Assembly: GCA_951802425.1 (NCBI GenBank)
Contig: OX637795.1
Coordinates: 3,700,501-3,764,500, forward strand
DNA: 64,000 nucleotides
Direction of reading: 5' to 3'
DNA from: Clavaria fumosa
Lineage: Eukaryota; Basidiomycota; Agaricomycetes; Agaricales; Clavariaceae
In this document: piece after piece, positions 42,714-52,694 of the stretch
Position numbering within the stretch: the stretch's first letter is position 1
Layout of the letters: the number at the start of each line of letters is the position of its first letter
Position numbers and translations under genes: made by a program
Notes under the pieces: model-generated
Told to the model about the DNA's origin: nothing
The model's database searches: none
The model's input: only the letters and a program-made list of their open reading frames with translations

Positions 42714-44088
42714 TCACCCCCTGTCTTTGACCCTCTTCCTTGACGATCGTGGCGTGTTACTAATATCAATATCACCACCGGATCTTTTACCCACCCACTG
42801 CGAAGTATCGTCTCCATCTGGATGGAACATTGTGTGGAGCCTATCCAATAAGAACTTACGCCATTGTGGATATAGCTGCACCGCAAGGTAACCAGCCTTC
42901 CAATGGTTCTCGCAATAGCGCATTTCGGGGACTTGCAGAGCCATCTCATGGTTGAAGTGCTTGACGACACTCCTACCGGCTACGCCCCATGTTTTAGGGG
43001 TAATGCCAAGCTTTGCGAGCTGACGGAAGACGCGATGGGTAATCTGACGTATGGCCCGTGCACGGTGACTGTTAACGGGTTGGCCATATTCATCCTCTAC
43101 ATATCGCATCATCATGTTGATAACTGGTAACGAATTTATGACGTCTTGTTGGCTTGCGGACTCCTTGCCGGATATCCCTGGGATAGGTGTTAGAGGATGC
43201 TCTTGCCAGGTCGAGCGGTGCCAAAACTTGACAAGCGGATAGTCCCTCTGCTGTAATGGAGCCGGAACAGGAATAACCGGAAGGGTTGGAAGGAAGATGA
43301 AAGGCGAAAGGTGTTTTGGGGGAGGAGGGTTCGCATTATTCAAAAGGGATGGGACAGTGTTGGCAAGCGATTGGTAGGCAGCTCTGCGCTCGAGATCGTA
43401 TTTGATGAGTCAATGGTATCGACGGAAATGAGTACATACTTCAGCATTAAAAGCTCGGCATTCAGATTTAAGTTCTGCTGCATCAACTGAAAGCGTTCCT
43501 TGTCGTGATCAAGATCTCCAGATGGATAATTTGCCTTGCCCTGTGGATCCCGCCCAGATGGGTCATGCACCAGAGGGCCACCCCGATTAGACGGATTGCC
43601 GGGTCGAGACGCTAGATTTAGCGAATGTGAGGGAGACGATGATGACTCAGATAGGGGCGACACGGGATCCCCTGCACGATATTGGGCACCAGAACGGTCG
43701 GATAGCGGGGAGCTAGGGTGACTGGGTTGGTTTTGTGACCGAGATAAACAAGGCGTCGGGTTAGGCGGTCGAGAGCTGGACACCAACGGTGTCGCAGGAT
43801 TGGGATCTTCGAAACCTGCGTAATTATATGCATATGGCGCTGCAGAATGTGATCTTAACTCGGATGGGCCGAAGGAGGAGGATTGTACTGACCAAAGCCG
43901 TTGGATGACCGCGAGTGGGGCTGATTGGATGGGAATGGCCGTGCATTACAGGACAGACGGGAAGAGATTACTGAAGTACGGCGGTGCGACGAGTCCACTG
44001 TACTTGCTGCAGTAGGGTCCGGGCTAGACAGGCCTTGTTGCATCGCGGTATGTGAGGGAGGCGAACAGTAGCGTTGCAGAGGCAACAA
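42714..44088 (-). CDS. Hypothetical protein, fungal lineage-specific family
   Basis: Function unknown. Two exons fit well: 43440 to about 43887 and 42714-43383, joined by a 56-bp intron (donor GTATGT at 43439, acceptor CGCAG before 43383) that makes ELLMLK run into AAYQSLANTVPS in frame. The N-terminal half is Ser/Pro-rich and probably disordered; the C-terminal half is folded-looking, with DYPLVKFW, RAIRQITHRVFRQLAKLGI, TPKTWG and MRYCENHWKAG, and a basic nuclear-localisation-like end (SSRKRVKD). The 5' exon above 43887 is uncertain (a Met at 44088 is possible). I recall similar proteins with a KFW and a CxxxWK motif as an expanded family in Agaricomycetes. It diverges from the TTI2 gene. 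Confidence 0.65.
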
Positions 44089-45488
44089 CGGTTCATACGT
44101 TCATGGTTCGGTTTGGTTTGAATTTGGCTTGGCAGGTTTTGACTCAGCTCCAGACTTACTTACGGACAGTAAGTACCAACGTCGTTGTCATTTATTGCTT
44201 TCCTCATACGGTCACCACACTCTTGGCCTCCGTGGAATCGACACTCGGCGATGTCGTGAAGCCGCTCTTTCAATCCAACCCGCACCCTTCTCTTATTCTC
44301 TCAACGGGGCGCACTCTACCCCGGCCGGCGGGAAGGAACGATGGCATTCCAGGACTACTACCAGAGCCAACGATGGAAAGAGAATCCAGGCGCGGCCGAT
44401 CTCGTTTCTTGGTGTGTGAGGAACACCGACGTAAGAAGAAACCATCTTTTTCTCATTGATTGATGACTTTTGACCTGACGCAGACTAACGAATATGAAAC
44501 GCATCTTATCATCCCGTCACTGATGACACTGTTGGACGACTATGAAGCGAAATACAAGCTCCAAGGTGTCAAAATTGTGTCCGAGATGCTGGGGCGCGTG
44601 CCGCCAGAGTTGCTCCGGCGTACAGGCATCGATGGACTGCTGCTCACCGTGGTCATTTGTGTTCCGCTTTTCTTCGACCCTTTGCTGATGCGAGACTCTT
44701 GGGTGGTCGAAGTCTCTAAATACCTGCCTGCATCACTTGCACAACCCAGAGACGCCCGATCTCCTCCGGGCTGCGATAAAGGCTCTGGTGTCTCTGATTG
44801 AGCGCACATCCACCCTGAGCTCAGCCCACCGTTTCGATGCGCTGTGCGGCGTGCTGGGCCAAGGGATCATTGGCAGCGTGTGGTTGCATGCGTCTGAAGA
44901 CGCGGACACGGTACTGGCAACTGTGGATGTCCTGCCGGATGTGTTACGCGCGATAGGGCTAGGATGTGCTCGGTATTTAAAGGCAAGCGCGGTTTCAGCG
45001 ATGCGCCTCGTTTTTTTAATTTTCTGGACGCATAGGCGCTCATACTGCAACTGGTGCACCCACTCGAGCCGACTATTCACCCTCCACATGTACAGCTCCA
45101 GCTGAGCTCGGCTCACGCGCTTTGCGTGGTTGTTGACATCTGCGCAGTTCGCATGCACAAGTGGAAAGGGATCATCATCACGGCTGTTGGCAAATGCTGG
45201 GCTACATTGGTGTCTACAACGAACAACGATGAGGTTCACGTGGGTATGTACAGCATCCGACGTTGCTGTATACATGTCTTTGACATTCCCCCCCCCAGAA
45301 TTGAGAAGAGCTCTGAGGAGCTTGATTTCAGGGTTGGCCACAGCGTGTCCTTCCGTGGTGCAGGTAGGACCCACGCTGCCTTGCGAACGTTGGCCCTGTG
45401 TGACACTTGGAATGAATAGGATGAGTATCAGCGACTTTTGGCCGCTGAGACTGAATTGTTTGAGAGTCTTATTCGCCCACCCGAATAG
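44052..45488 (+). CDS. TTI2: TTI2-like protein (Tel2-interacting protein 2)
   Basis: TTI2 is part of the TTT complex (Tel2-Tti1-Tti2), which helps Hsp90 mature PIKK kinases such as TOR, ATM and ATR. Readable blocks: VKPLFQSNPHPSL, LPRPAG; FQDYYQSQRWKENPGAADLV; ETHLIIPSLMTLLDDYEAKYKLQGVKI; HNPETPDLLRAAIKALVSLIE; LILQLVHPLEPTIHPP; ELRRALRSLISGLATACPSV; DEYQRLLAAETELFESLI. Introns that restore the frame: 44431-44483, 44649-44712, 44983-45035 (a GC-AG intron, GCAAGC donor), 45244-45298 and 45364-45419; stop at 45486-45488. Between LPRPAG (to about 44333) and AFQDYY (from 44341) the frame changes by one base with no possible intron, so either a lesion or a base-call error exists. The N-terminus before 44184 is unclear and seems short. 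Divergent neighbour at 44088. Confidence 0.82.
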
Positions 45489-45887
45489 AGAATGATTTTA
45501 TAAGAAACGTGCCTGAAACTTTCTCAGTATGTGTGTGTGATGTATTGTATAGGTAAGGAGTAGTCTGTCGTTTGGTTTGTGGTTGGTATTGCCTTAATTT
45601 ATGGTGGGTCTGGGGGTTCTGTCAGGTCTGGAGTCTCCAACAGATTGCTCTGTCCCAACAGTGTGGCCCATCAGAGCAAATGATATGAGATATGAAATGT
45701 CAGACTCACCATATATATGCACTACATAACACTACATAACACCCTCCCGATATTCCTCACTCACCACAGATGTCGTATCATTTGCCTTGATCAGTATGGA
45801 GACTCTGCAATGCATTTATACTCCACCCTGCTGGCCCCCACATCCCCAGAAACACACTTGTTCAACTACCATGACCACTGGCAGCCA
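45489..45887. other. Non-coding 3' flank of TTI2
   Basis: No gene. It holds ACACTACATAACACTACATA at about 45719 and ends at the short repeat that begins CACCCTTCAG. Likely TTI2 terminator sequence plus old repeat. Confidence 0.5.
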
Positions 45888-46010
45888 CACCCTTCAGCGT
45901 ACCCAACTCCCATCTTATAGGGCCAGCCCATTTTGACTGGTGGCCATCTTATAGGCCCAGCCAAGCATCAGCCAAGATATTACATAATAGGCTGGGCCAA
46001 GATCTTAGGT
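45888..46010. repeat. Short repeat S, copy 1 (123 bp)
   Basis: CACCCTTCAGCGTACCCAAC to GATCTTAGGT. Near-identical to 57179-57301, where it lies inside the KDZ gene. Its first half also resembles the start of the 578-bp repeats (CCCTTCAGCACACCC, GGGCCCAGCC, GCCAAGATAT). Contains internal GGCC(C)AGCC words in both orientations. No TSD identified. Confidence 0.8.
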
Positions 46011-46209
46011 AGTGTTGCCATGGCTCAGCGATTTAGCTGCTTAGCCGATGAGCTGAGCCGGTTGTGAGCTGAGCTGAGCTACTCTATAGGTGAGTGGTTC
46101 CTGTCGGTGTGATGACTGATGTCAAACCGGAGATAGCTGTGTCTAGCCATGTCTAGCCGAGCCAGCCAATGCACCATATCCCAAACAGGCAGGTGGTCAC
46201 GGGACCATG
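46011..46209. other. Non-coding stretch with AGCTGAGC/TAGCCG words
   Basis: No gene. Multiple GAGCTGAGC and TAGCC words, some inverted (TTAGCCGATGAGCTGAGC). May be the end of the preceding repeat family. Confidence 0.4.
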
Positions 46210-46500
46210 TTGAGTTTAGGGATGCCATGGTCCAGTTAAGTCCGGTTCAGGGCCAATTTTTTCGAACCCAGAACTGGACTTTAGGTCCGGTTCAGGCCAA
46301 ATTCTGAACCTTGAACCCAAGTTCAGTCCAAGTCTGGTTTGTTGGACCGGACTTTTACCAAATAAGGTAATGGTTCGCCCAAATTTGGGCTTCTGAACCT
46401 CAATTTTGGTTCGGTTCACCCACTTGGCTGAACCTGAACCTCATTTTCAGTTCGGTCCAGTCCAGTTCAGGTTCGAACCAAAGTTCAGACTTGAGTTGCA
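46210..46500. repeat. Degenerate hAT-MITE-like palindromic repeat
   Basis: Dense GGTTCAG, CCGGACTTT, TGAACC and inverses, exactly the style of the MITE at 30755-31052. Left edge TAGGGATGCCATGG; right side contains GTGGCATGGG. The ends do not form a clean inverted repeat, and I could not settle a target duplication (TTGAGTTT/TTGAGTTG is possible). Confidence 0.5.
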
Positions 46501-47049
46501 CAGTGGCATGGGTTAATCATGCCCCATCCCCAACACCCTGCTGACTGGTATGGTGGCATGTGTTGGAAGGTCGACTTCGCTGATTGCAGGCGGTACGCTA
46601 GCAGTCAGAGTCATGATGTCACTTTATATTACTTTGTGTGGATGGAGAGTTCCATGTGCTTGGGGCTTTCCTCCTCACATATGTCTTCTTCTTTCCTTTC
46701 TACTATTATGCACCATGTTTTGTGGTTCTGTGGAAGATGATGCCTTTGCTATGGCACCGACTCGTTGTAAGGATAATACGTGGAAAAGCAGCTTTTTGAA
46801 TGCCCACATCGTGCTGTGATCTTTAGCAAGCTCACCCTTTGTCATACCCATTGATCTGCTGGCCTTCGTCATCGCCGGCCCCTCGAACTTTCGATCCGAA
46901 CATCGGACTCTATCTGTCATGAAAGCGTCGTCCGTACTATCAGGCCAGCAAATTTCAATCCTTTAACTTAAGAAACACCATGCAAATCAGGCGAACAAGG
47001 GGCTAAACCCCAGCTATATATTTTATTGCAAGATAAGTACAATACTTAT
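46501..47049. other. Unassigned, no supported gene
   Basis: An 81-codon minus frame (46675-46920, MTKASRSMGMTKGELAKDHS) and plus frames across it look like fragments. I do not recognise any. Nothing else seen. Confidence 0.35.
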
Positions 47050-47974
47050 CTACACGAAAGAAAGCCAAGACCCCTCTTCATCAAGGGAGGAGCCCAAGGT
47101 GCCATACTCAGATCCCCAAGACTCCTCTTCCCATGACTCGTCCGAAGAGTCTGAGAAGTCAGACTCACCCACGAACCCAAGGGCAACCCTCAAGGGATGG
47201 GAGGCGAACTGACCGTCCCAGATTCCCGCCTCTAGGGCAGCCTCTCGCAAATCTCGCACAGCGCCAAGAGGACCTTCGTCGTCCAGAGTAGGAGACAGGA
47301 GGGAGGAATAGGCGGGGGGGAGGTCAACAGTAGGAAGGGAGGGCGACGGAGGAGGTGCCACCAACAGGGTATCCAGAGGTTGGAGATCTGGACCTGGGGA
47401 CGGTAAGCCGGATGTACAGGACCAGAACCGATCTCAGCCCAATCCTGCCCACCTTGGTACCAGGTACTTTGATCACCCCAAGGGGTGGTGGCCCAGACGG
47501 TTGGCAAGGGAGGATGGGGAGGAGCCCAGTCCCAATCTATAAAGAATCAGACTTACTGGAGACAGAGAGAAGCAACTTGGCTAGCTCACCATGAGGATCC
47601 TCGAGAAGGTCACAAATACGTTGGTAAGGACCTTGAGTCAAGGAGCAATCCTTGACAAGGTGGGAGGGATCCCCACAGGCAAAGCATCGGTCGAGGACCC
47701 AGTAAAGGTCCGCATCGGCAGGGACGAGTTGAACCCACCAATGGAAGGTATCGCAGGAGAGTTTAATCCCAGTGCGGGGAGCAAAGAGGGAGGAGCTGTG
47801 GAAGAACTCGACGAGGTGGTGGCCTTGGAAACACATAGCAGGCAGACTCTGAAGAGATGGTGAGAGGAAGAAGACTGTCCTTTTATCCAGTAACTGCCAC
47901 AGGCTGATCTTGACCTCGATTAGGCAAACCCCTATCCACCAAACACGATCACCCCTAAGAAGATCTTTGATCAA
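47050..47974 (-). pseudogene. CCHC zinc-knuckle protein fragment
   Basis: Minus-strand frames 47537-47974 and 47050-47364. The first has a knuckle CFACGDPSHLVKDC (C-X2-C-X4-H-X4-C) near its middle, after a hydrophobic Trp-rich part (WWVQLVPADADLYWVLD). The second is acidic (SDFSDSSDESWEEESWGSE). A third frame (47232-47507) lies between. They look like pieces of one retroelement-type nucleic-acid-binding protein, with an intron or frameshifts; no protease or RT is adjacent. Function is inferred from the knuckle only. Confidence 0.5.
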
Positions 47975-48918
47975 AGACCAGTTTCACTCGATCACTGCAT
48001 CACACTGATCGATCAAGTGATCATGACTCAGAACAGCTCGATCACAGATCATTTGATCCTCCGATCTTATCCCCAACAAGATCAGACACAGCCGACCGTG
48101 ATGTAATGCATCAAAGCGGGGACCTTATCTGATCGCTGATGACATCATCATCACAAGGATCCCAACAAAGATCGACACTGCTCATACTCAGCATTCCAGT
48201 GCAAGCGCGCAGCTTTCCTGATCATCTATCAGATTCCGATATTTAATCAATGACTCATACATCACGTACAGCCCATAGCTAGAGTATATAAGACCTGGGA
48301 CCAGCCCACATGTACCCTAGCTTCGATCTTTTCGTCTATACACTTACTTGAGAGACCTCAACTAAGTCTGACAGCAAACGTCACTGCTGAGAACTTCGCA
48401 CTGGAAGGATTCGTCTTCCCACCTTTAAGGTCGCAAGTCATCCCTCCTGAGAGTTTCACCAGCCACCCGTCGATTGAGCAGAACCTCTATCGGTTCGAGT
48501 ATTACCAAAGGTATACAAGGACTTGGATAAAGGACTGACTACTCTGAGCCAATCCCCAGACTTATTACCAGACACTTCGACTACTGCAGGAGTATTCCCT
48601 GCATATCGAGAGACAAGTCCGCCAGGACTATCGACTAGCATTAAAAACTGAACAGACCCTTCGCTCTACCCTTGCACACCAAAGGGGTTTTGCTGTCACA
48701 AGCCTGACACTATCGGATCTGATACCGGATACTCCGGACAACATATATTTTCATTCTCTGAACATTTTACACTCAGCCTCTACATCATCCAAGGTTCTGT
48801 CTAGTATCTCTGACATATAACAAGACCCCCTGAAGAACCTGGCTGCGAACACCTGTTTGCAGCCAACACCAGTACAGCCTACTACAATTTTGGAGCCCAC
48901 CATGAGGGGGTTGTAACA
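47975..48918 (+). promoter_or_regulatory. Probable LTR/leader of a truncated retroelement
   Basis: Rich in GATC palindromes (TGATCGATCAAGTGATCATG) up to 48070, TATA-like GTATATAAG at 48284, and a TGTAACA end near 48917 directly before the ATG of the gag-like frame. Resembles a promoter-bearing LTR, but the second LTR is not in the window, so limits are unknown. Some words (CACCCGTCGATTGA) echo 13510, inside the MULE insert. Confidence 0.45.
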
Positions 48919-49898
48919 ATGTCTTCACTACAGCCTTTGAGGATTCCCAGAGGCTCCTCCGCTTTCCAGCCTCGATGCTCCGAACACCTGAGAACTCGAA
49001 ACCCGAATCCGATTACAGAACCACCGCATTCCAGACCTCCTGGAGAAGTAATTGAAACTTCCCACTTTCTTCCATCAGACATTCCCAGTATTTCATCCAT
49101 TGTTTACTCCCACACGAGCTTCGCCACCCTGATCACCACATTACCACAGATCTTCGAAGAACCACTTACACCACTCCCCCTCGAATCGAGCATCCTTCAC
49201 TTCCCACCAGAAGCGCCTCAGAATTCACCAGACGAAGTTCACCTATCACCCTACGCACCAATACAAATCAAATGGCTAATCAACCAAGATATCCACTCCG
49301 TGGTGCTCACGGGGCCCCTGCCTTCAATGGAGTACTGATGCATCTCAACCGGTACTTCGAGGACATCGACATTGTACTAACCGGCATTAATCCAGACATT
49401 CCAGAGACCGATTTAATTCGGTATGCAAAGCATTACCTCGATACTGATACATGTCTTCTTTGGGAGACTCTCACACCTGACCCGCACCCGGAATGGACTT
49501 GGGATACCTTCAAAGCGGCTGTCCGACGCCTTTATCCAGGTTCCGATGGCGGCCGTTTGTTTTCTGTCACCGATTTGGACCATTTCATATCAGACTCAGC
49601 CCAAAAAGGAGTTTACACGTGCGCAGAACATGGAGAGTATTACTGGGACTTTCTTTGGATCACCTCACATTTGATCAGCTCACAGTGCATGTCTACAAAT
49701 GATAGGAACTGGCTTTACATCCTCAGATTTGGGGATCACACAAGGCGCCGGATCGAGAGCCAGCTTGCTATTATACTTCCGAATCACCATCCGGAGGATC
49801 CATACCCCATGAATGAGGTGCACGCTGCAGCCGAATTCCTACTTTCCTCAACGTCCCCGCACTCTGTGACAACCGATCAATTCTCCAGACCCATCTGA
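48919..49898 (+). pseudogene. Gag-like ORF pair, truncated retroelement G
   Basis: First frame (48919-49338, MSSLQPLRIPRGSS) is Pro/Ser-rich; the second (49272-49898) starts MANQPRYPLRGAHG and has a Gag-capsid look: FNGVLMHLNRYFEDID, IRYAKHYLDTDTCLLWE, WDTFKAAVRRLYPG, FSVTDLDHFISDSA, YYWDFLWITSHLIS, LYILRFGDHTRRRIE. Such capsids occur in Agaricomycete Gypsy elements. A frameshift probably separates the two parts of one Gag. Coding ends 10 bp before a 578-bp repeat, so the knuckle and pol are missing. It could also be a domesticated Gag gene. Confidence 0.6.
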
Positions 49899-49906
49899 TT
49901 TGCCAC

Positions 49907-50484
49907 CCCCTTCAGCACACCCACCCCCTATCCAAAAGGCCTAGCCGATTTTGACTGATGCCCTTTTTATGGGCCCAGCCGATCATCGGCCAAGATATAG
50001 CTTTATAGGCTTGGCAGATCAACTTGATATACCAAAATCCTGCCAGGCATATAGGGATCCCATGGTAATGATGATACCCTTTCAAAAGGGCTGGCCGACA
50101 CCCATTTTAGGAACCAGTGTAGAGAGTCTGAAGCACCCTATTCAAACATTTCTCTCACTTACATGACACATTAGATCAAAAAGCTGGGGATAAAGCATAT
50201 GCACAAGATTAGGAAGCAAAGATCAGATATGCTATTTGATAGACATGTAAATGACAAGGTCACCTGCATCATTTGAGACTCCTTATCATCTGAGACTCCT
50301 CCATGACAACTTAACATAGCTGGGTGAGATGAAAACAAATATCCCTTCTAATAGGTCTTCAAAGGGTAGAAGCAAATGTACTGATCGAATATGCAATGGA
50401 GCCATTATAAACTAGAGTGAAATGTGGTTGTCACTTGATTCAGGATATTCTTTGGAAAAGGATGGGCCTTAATATCCTTTCTGA
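49907..50484 (+). repeat. 578-bp direct repeat, left copy (uninterrupted)
   Basis: Starts CCCTTCAGCACACCC and ends AATATCCTTTCTG. The same sequence is at 57739-58164 plus 63783-63934, split there by element C. Together the copies flank the tandem array, Ulp1 and KDZ genes in direct orientation. No coding content. Confidence 0.9.
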
Positions 50485-50497
50485 AGAGTATTCTGAA

Positions 50498-51071
50498 GAG
50501 TATTCAAATCCACTTTGAATATGTGTTCTAAAGGAGAATGTATTGTTATTGTTCAAATATGCAATGTAGAAGTTGTGCATGTGAGTCTGTTATCACACCT
50601 TGTGATTATATCATTTTGTGGCTGTGCCCGGGATCCCAGGTGTGACCGTCACACTGTGACCAAATCTGCATCAGAGTATTCAAATCCACTTTGAATATGT
50701 GTTCTAAAGGAGAATGTATTGTTATTGTTCAAATATGCAATGTAGAAGTTGTGCATGTGAGTCTGTTATCACACCTTGTGATTATATCATTTTGTGGCTG
50801 TGCCCAGGATCCCAGGTGTGACTGTCACACTGTGACCAAATCTGCATCAGAGTATTCAAATCCACTTTGAATATGTGTTCTAAAGGAGAATGTATTGTTA
50901 TTGTTCAAATATGCAATGTAGAAGTTGTGCATGTGAGTCTGTTATCACACCTTGTGATTATATCATTTTGTGGCTGTGCCCGGGATCCCGGGTGTGACAG
51001 TCACACTGTGACCAAATCTGCATCAGAGTATTCAAATCCACTTTGAATATGTGTTCTAAAGAAGAGGAGAA
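50498..51071 (+). repeat. 176-bp tandem array with GTGTGAC palindromes
   Basis: Three exact-period units begin at 50498, 50674 and 50850 (GAGTATTCAAATCCACTTTG), with a partial fourth at 51026. Each unit carries GGATCCC(A/G)GGTGTGAC followed by a GTCACACTGTGACC block; the form GTGTGACAGTCACAC in unit 3 is a perfect palindrome. Units are almost identical, so the array is young or homogenised. Confidence 0.95.
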
Positions 51072-51665
51072 TGTATTAGTATTGTTCAGGATGAGCCTTT
51101 GTACATAAAAATAAGCCATTGTGATAAAGCAGTGGCATTGTTGGGAAGCAAGAAGTGATGGGTCAAGTGAGAAAATAACTTAGCTCACATGAGTCACTTG
51201 TCACGCATTGTGACTGTGACTTGCTGAGGCTGTGCCTGGGACCCCGGGCGTGACAGTCACACTGTGACTGTAACTCTCCATAAGAGTATCAAAATGTCCT
51301 TTGAATATGTGAGCCTTGTGTATTTTTTAAAGGGTGCCTGTCCAACCAATCAAACATCAATTGATTGGAAAGAGGTTCAATAGCGCCAAATAACCACGTC
51401 TCAAATGACTGACTTTGGCTATCTCTTTGTACATTTTTGAACAATTATCTTTGTACTTGTTTTAATGTACGAAATTCCACAGCAGTCACATCTTACAGCC
51501 AGAGTGAAGCAATGGCACATCTTGATGCAAAATAACATAGCTTTGCTCATGTGAATTGTGTGTCGGGAGATGTGACTGTGACTTGTTATGACTATGCCCG
51601 GGATTATGGGTGTGACAGTCACGCTGTGACCATAGCTTTGCATCAGAATATCCAAATGCTCTCTG
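51072..51665 (+). repeat. Degenerate relatives of the 176-bp unit
   Basis: Two diverged units with GTGTGAC or GCGTGAC-GTCAC palindromes at about 51248 and 51610 and TTTGAATATGTGAG words. A longer spacing and substitutions separate them. No gene. Confidence 0.75.
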
Positions 51666-52208
51666 TGTCAGGATCCATTATGTAAGCCACCCTCACTGAA
51701 CTCCATAATGCGCGAGGAACCCATCACCAGGAATCCGAATGGATTCCGTGGTGAGGAACACATACGGATTCACACGCCTACAGGCCAGCGATAAGCGCCC
51801 ATCACGTGCCTCTCACCCACGTTCCTCGCGACTTCCCTCGCTTTGCAATTCGTGATGGAGGCAGATCAGCAATGATCACTCTGACGGCTTCCATCAAACA
51901 ATCTACTCTAATCGGGACTAATCCAGGCCCCTCCACGGTCAGCCAAGCCCATGCTAAGCATTTCTCTTGTCATTCTCCCCTTATCTGTACCTCGCCGCTA
52001 CCTTCCCTAATTGGCATCCCCTTTTCCCTATACTGCCTCCCCTATCCTGCGCGACTCAGTGCGCGTAGCCTTGTTCCCCATTTTATGACTTGTCCCCTAC
52101 ACAGCCCATTCCCCTAGTATATATAGTGCTCATGTAATGAGTGTAGTTCCCCACGTTGAAATCGAGTTGCTTTCCCCCTTCCACTTTTGCTAGGGACCTG
52201 GACTGACA
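51666..52208 (+). mobile_element. Solo LTR with 5-bp TSD (CTCTG)
   Basis: 543 bp, TGTCAGGATCC to GGACTGACA, flanked by CTCTG (51661-51665, 52209-52213). Excision rejoins CCAAATGCTCTCTG to AATATGTGTGTTCT, restoring a 176-bp-type unit. Has GTATATATAG at about 52117, plausibly its TATA box. No internal element left. Confidence 0.92.
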
Positions 52209-52213
52209 CTCTG

Positions 52214-52694
52214 AATATGTGTGTTCTGGGTAAGAGAAGAATGTATTGGTATTATTGACTAGGAAAAGCTGGCTAACGTCAGCAGAACCCTTGCTTGAAT
52301 ATCTTTACATAAATTTGATACAACTATGGCTCACAATTATGGTACCAGACGATGTCAAATAGTCATGCTGGTCCACAGGCTGCACCAAGCACTCAGATGC
52401 AGTAGGATGGCAGATGCATAGGTTGCGAACAATGCCAAAAGATTACCCACTCATAAAGTTAGTGTGGCTGTGCTGATGCTGTGATAACAGATGTCACATA
52501 GTGTGACTGTCGCATACACTTTTGTCGATATCCACCATGTCTGCCCCAATCATCCTTCCTTGTGCTGCTGTCCGTGTGGGTGGAAACACCAGCAACCCCA
52601 AATCCTTGGTTGCCTCATTTCAAGTCCAGGGTTCCATGTAAGTACTTTTGTTCTTGTCCATTCAATCTCCTAACCGAGTTGTGAAAGGGCCGCA
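52214..52694 (+). other. Upstream region of the Ulp1 gene
   Basis: Continues the degenerate repeat (AATATGTGTGTTCTGGG) and then unique sequence. Includes another palindrome-like GATGTCACATAGTGTGACTG at 52490. Short exons of the Ulp1 gene may lie here, but I cannot support any. Confidence 0.5.

Noticed and set aside
46013..46515. A complete MITE from TAGTGTTGCCATGG to GTGGCATGGG
   Set aside because: The two ends are not inverted relative to each other, and no 8-bp duplication is certain.
48000..48070. GATC-rich palindromes as an operator or origin
   Set aside because: Fits a degenerate LTR region; no repeated unit or neighbouring gene supports a specific role.
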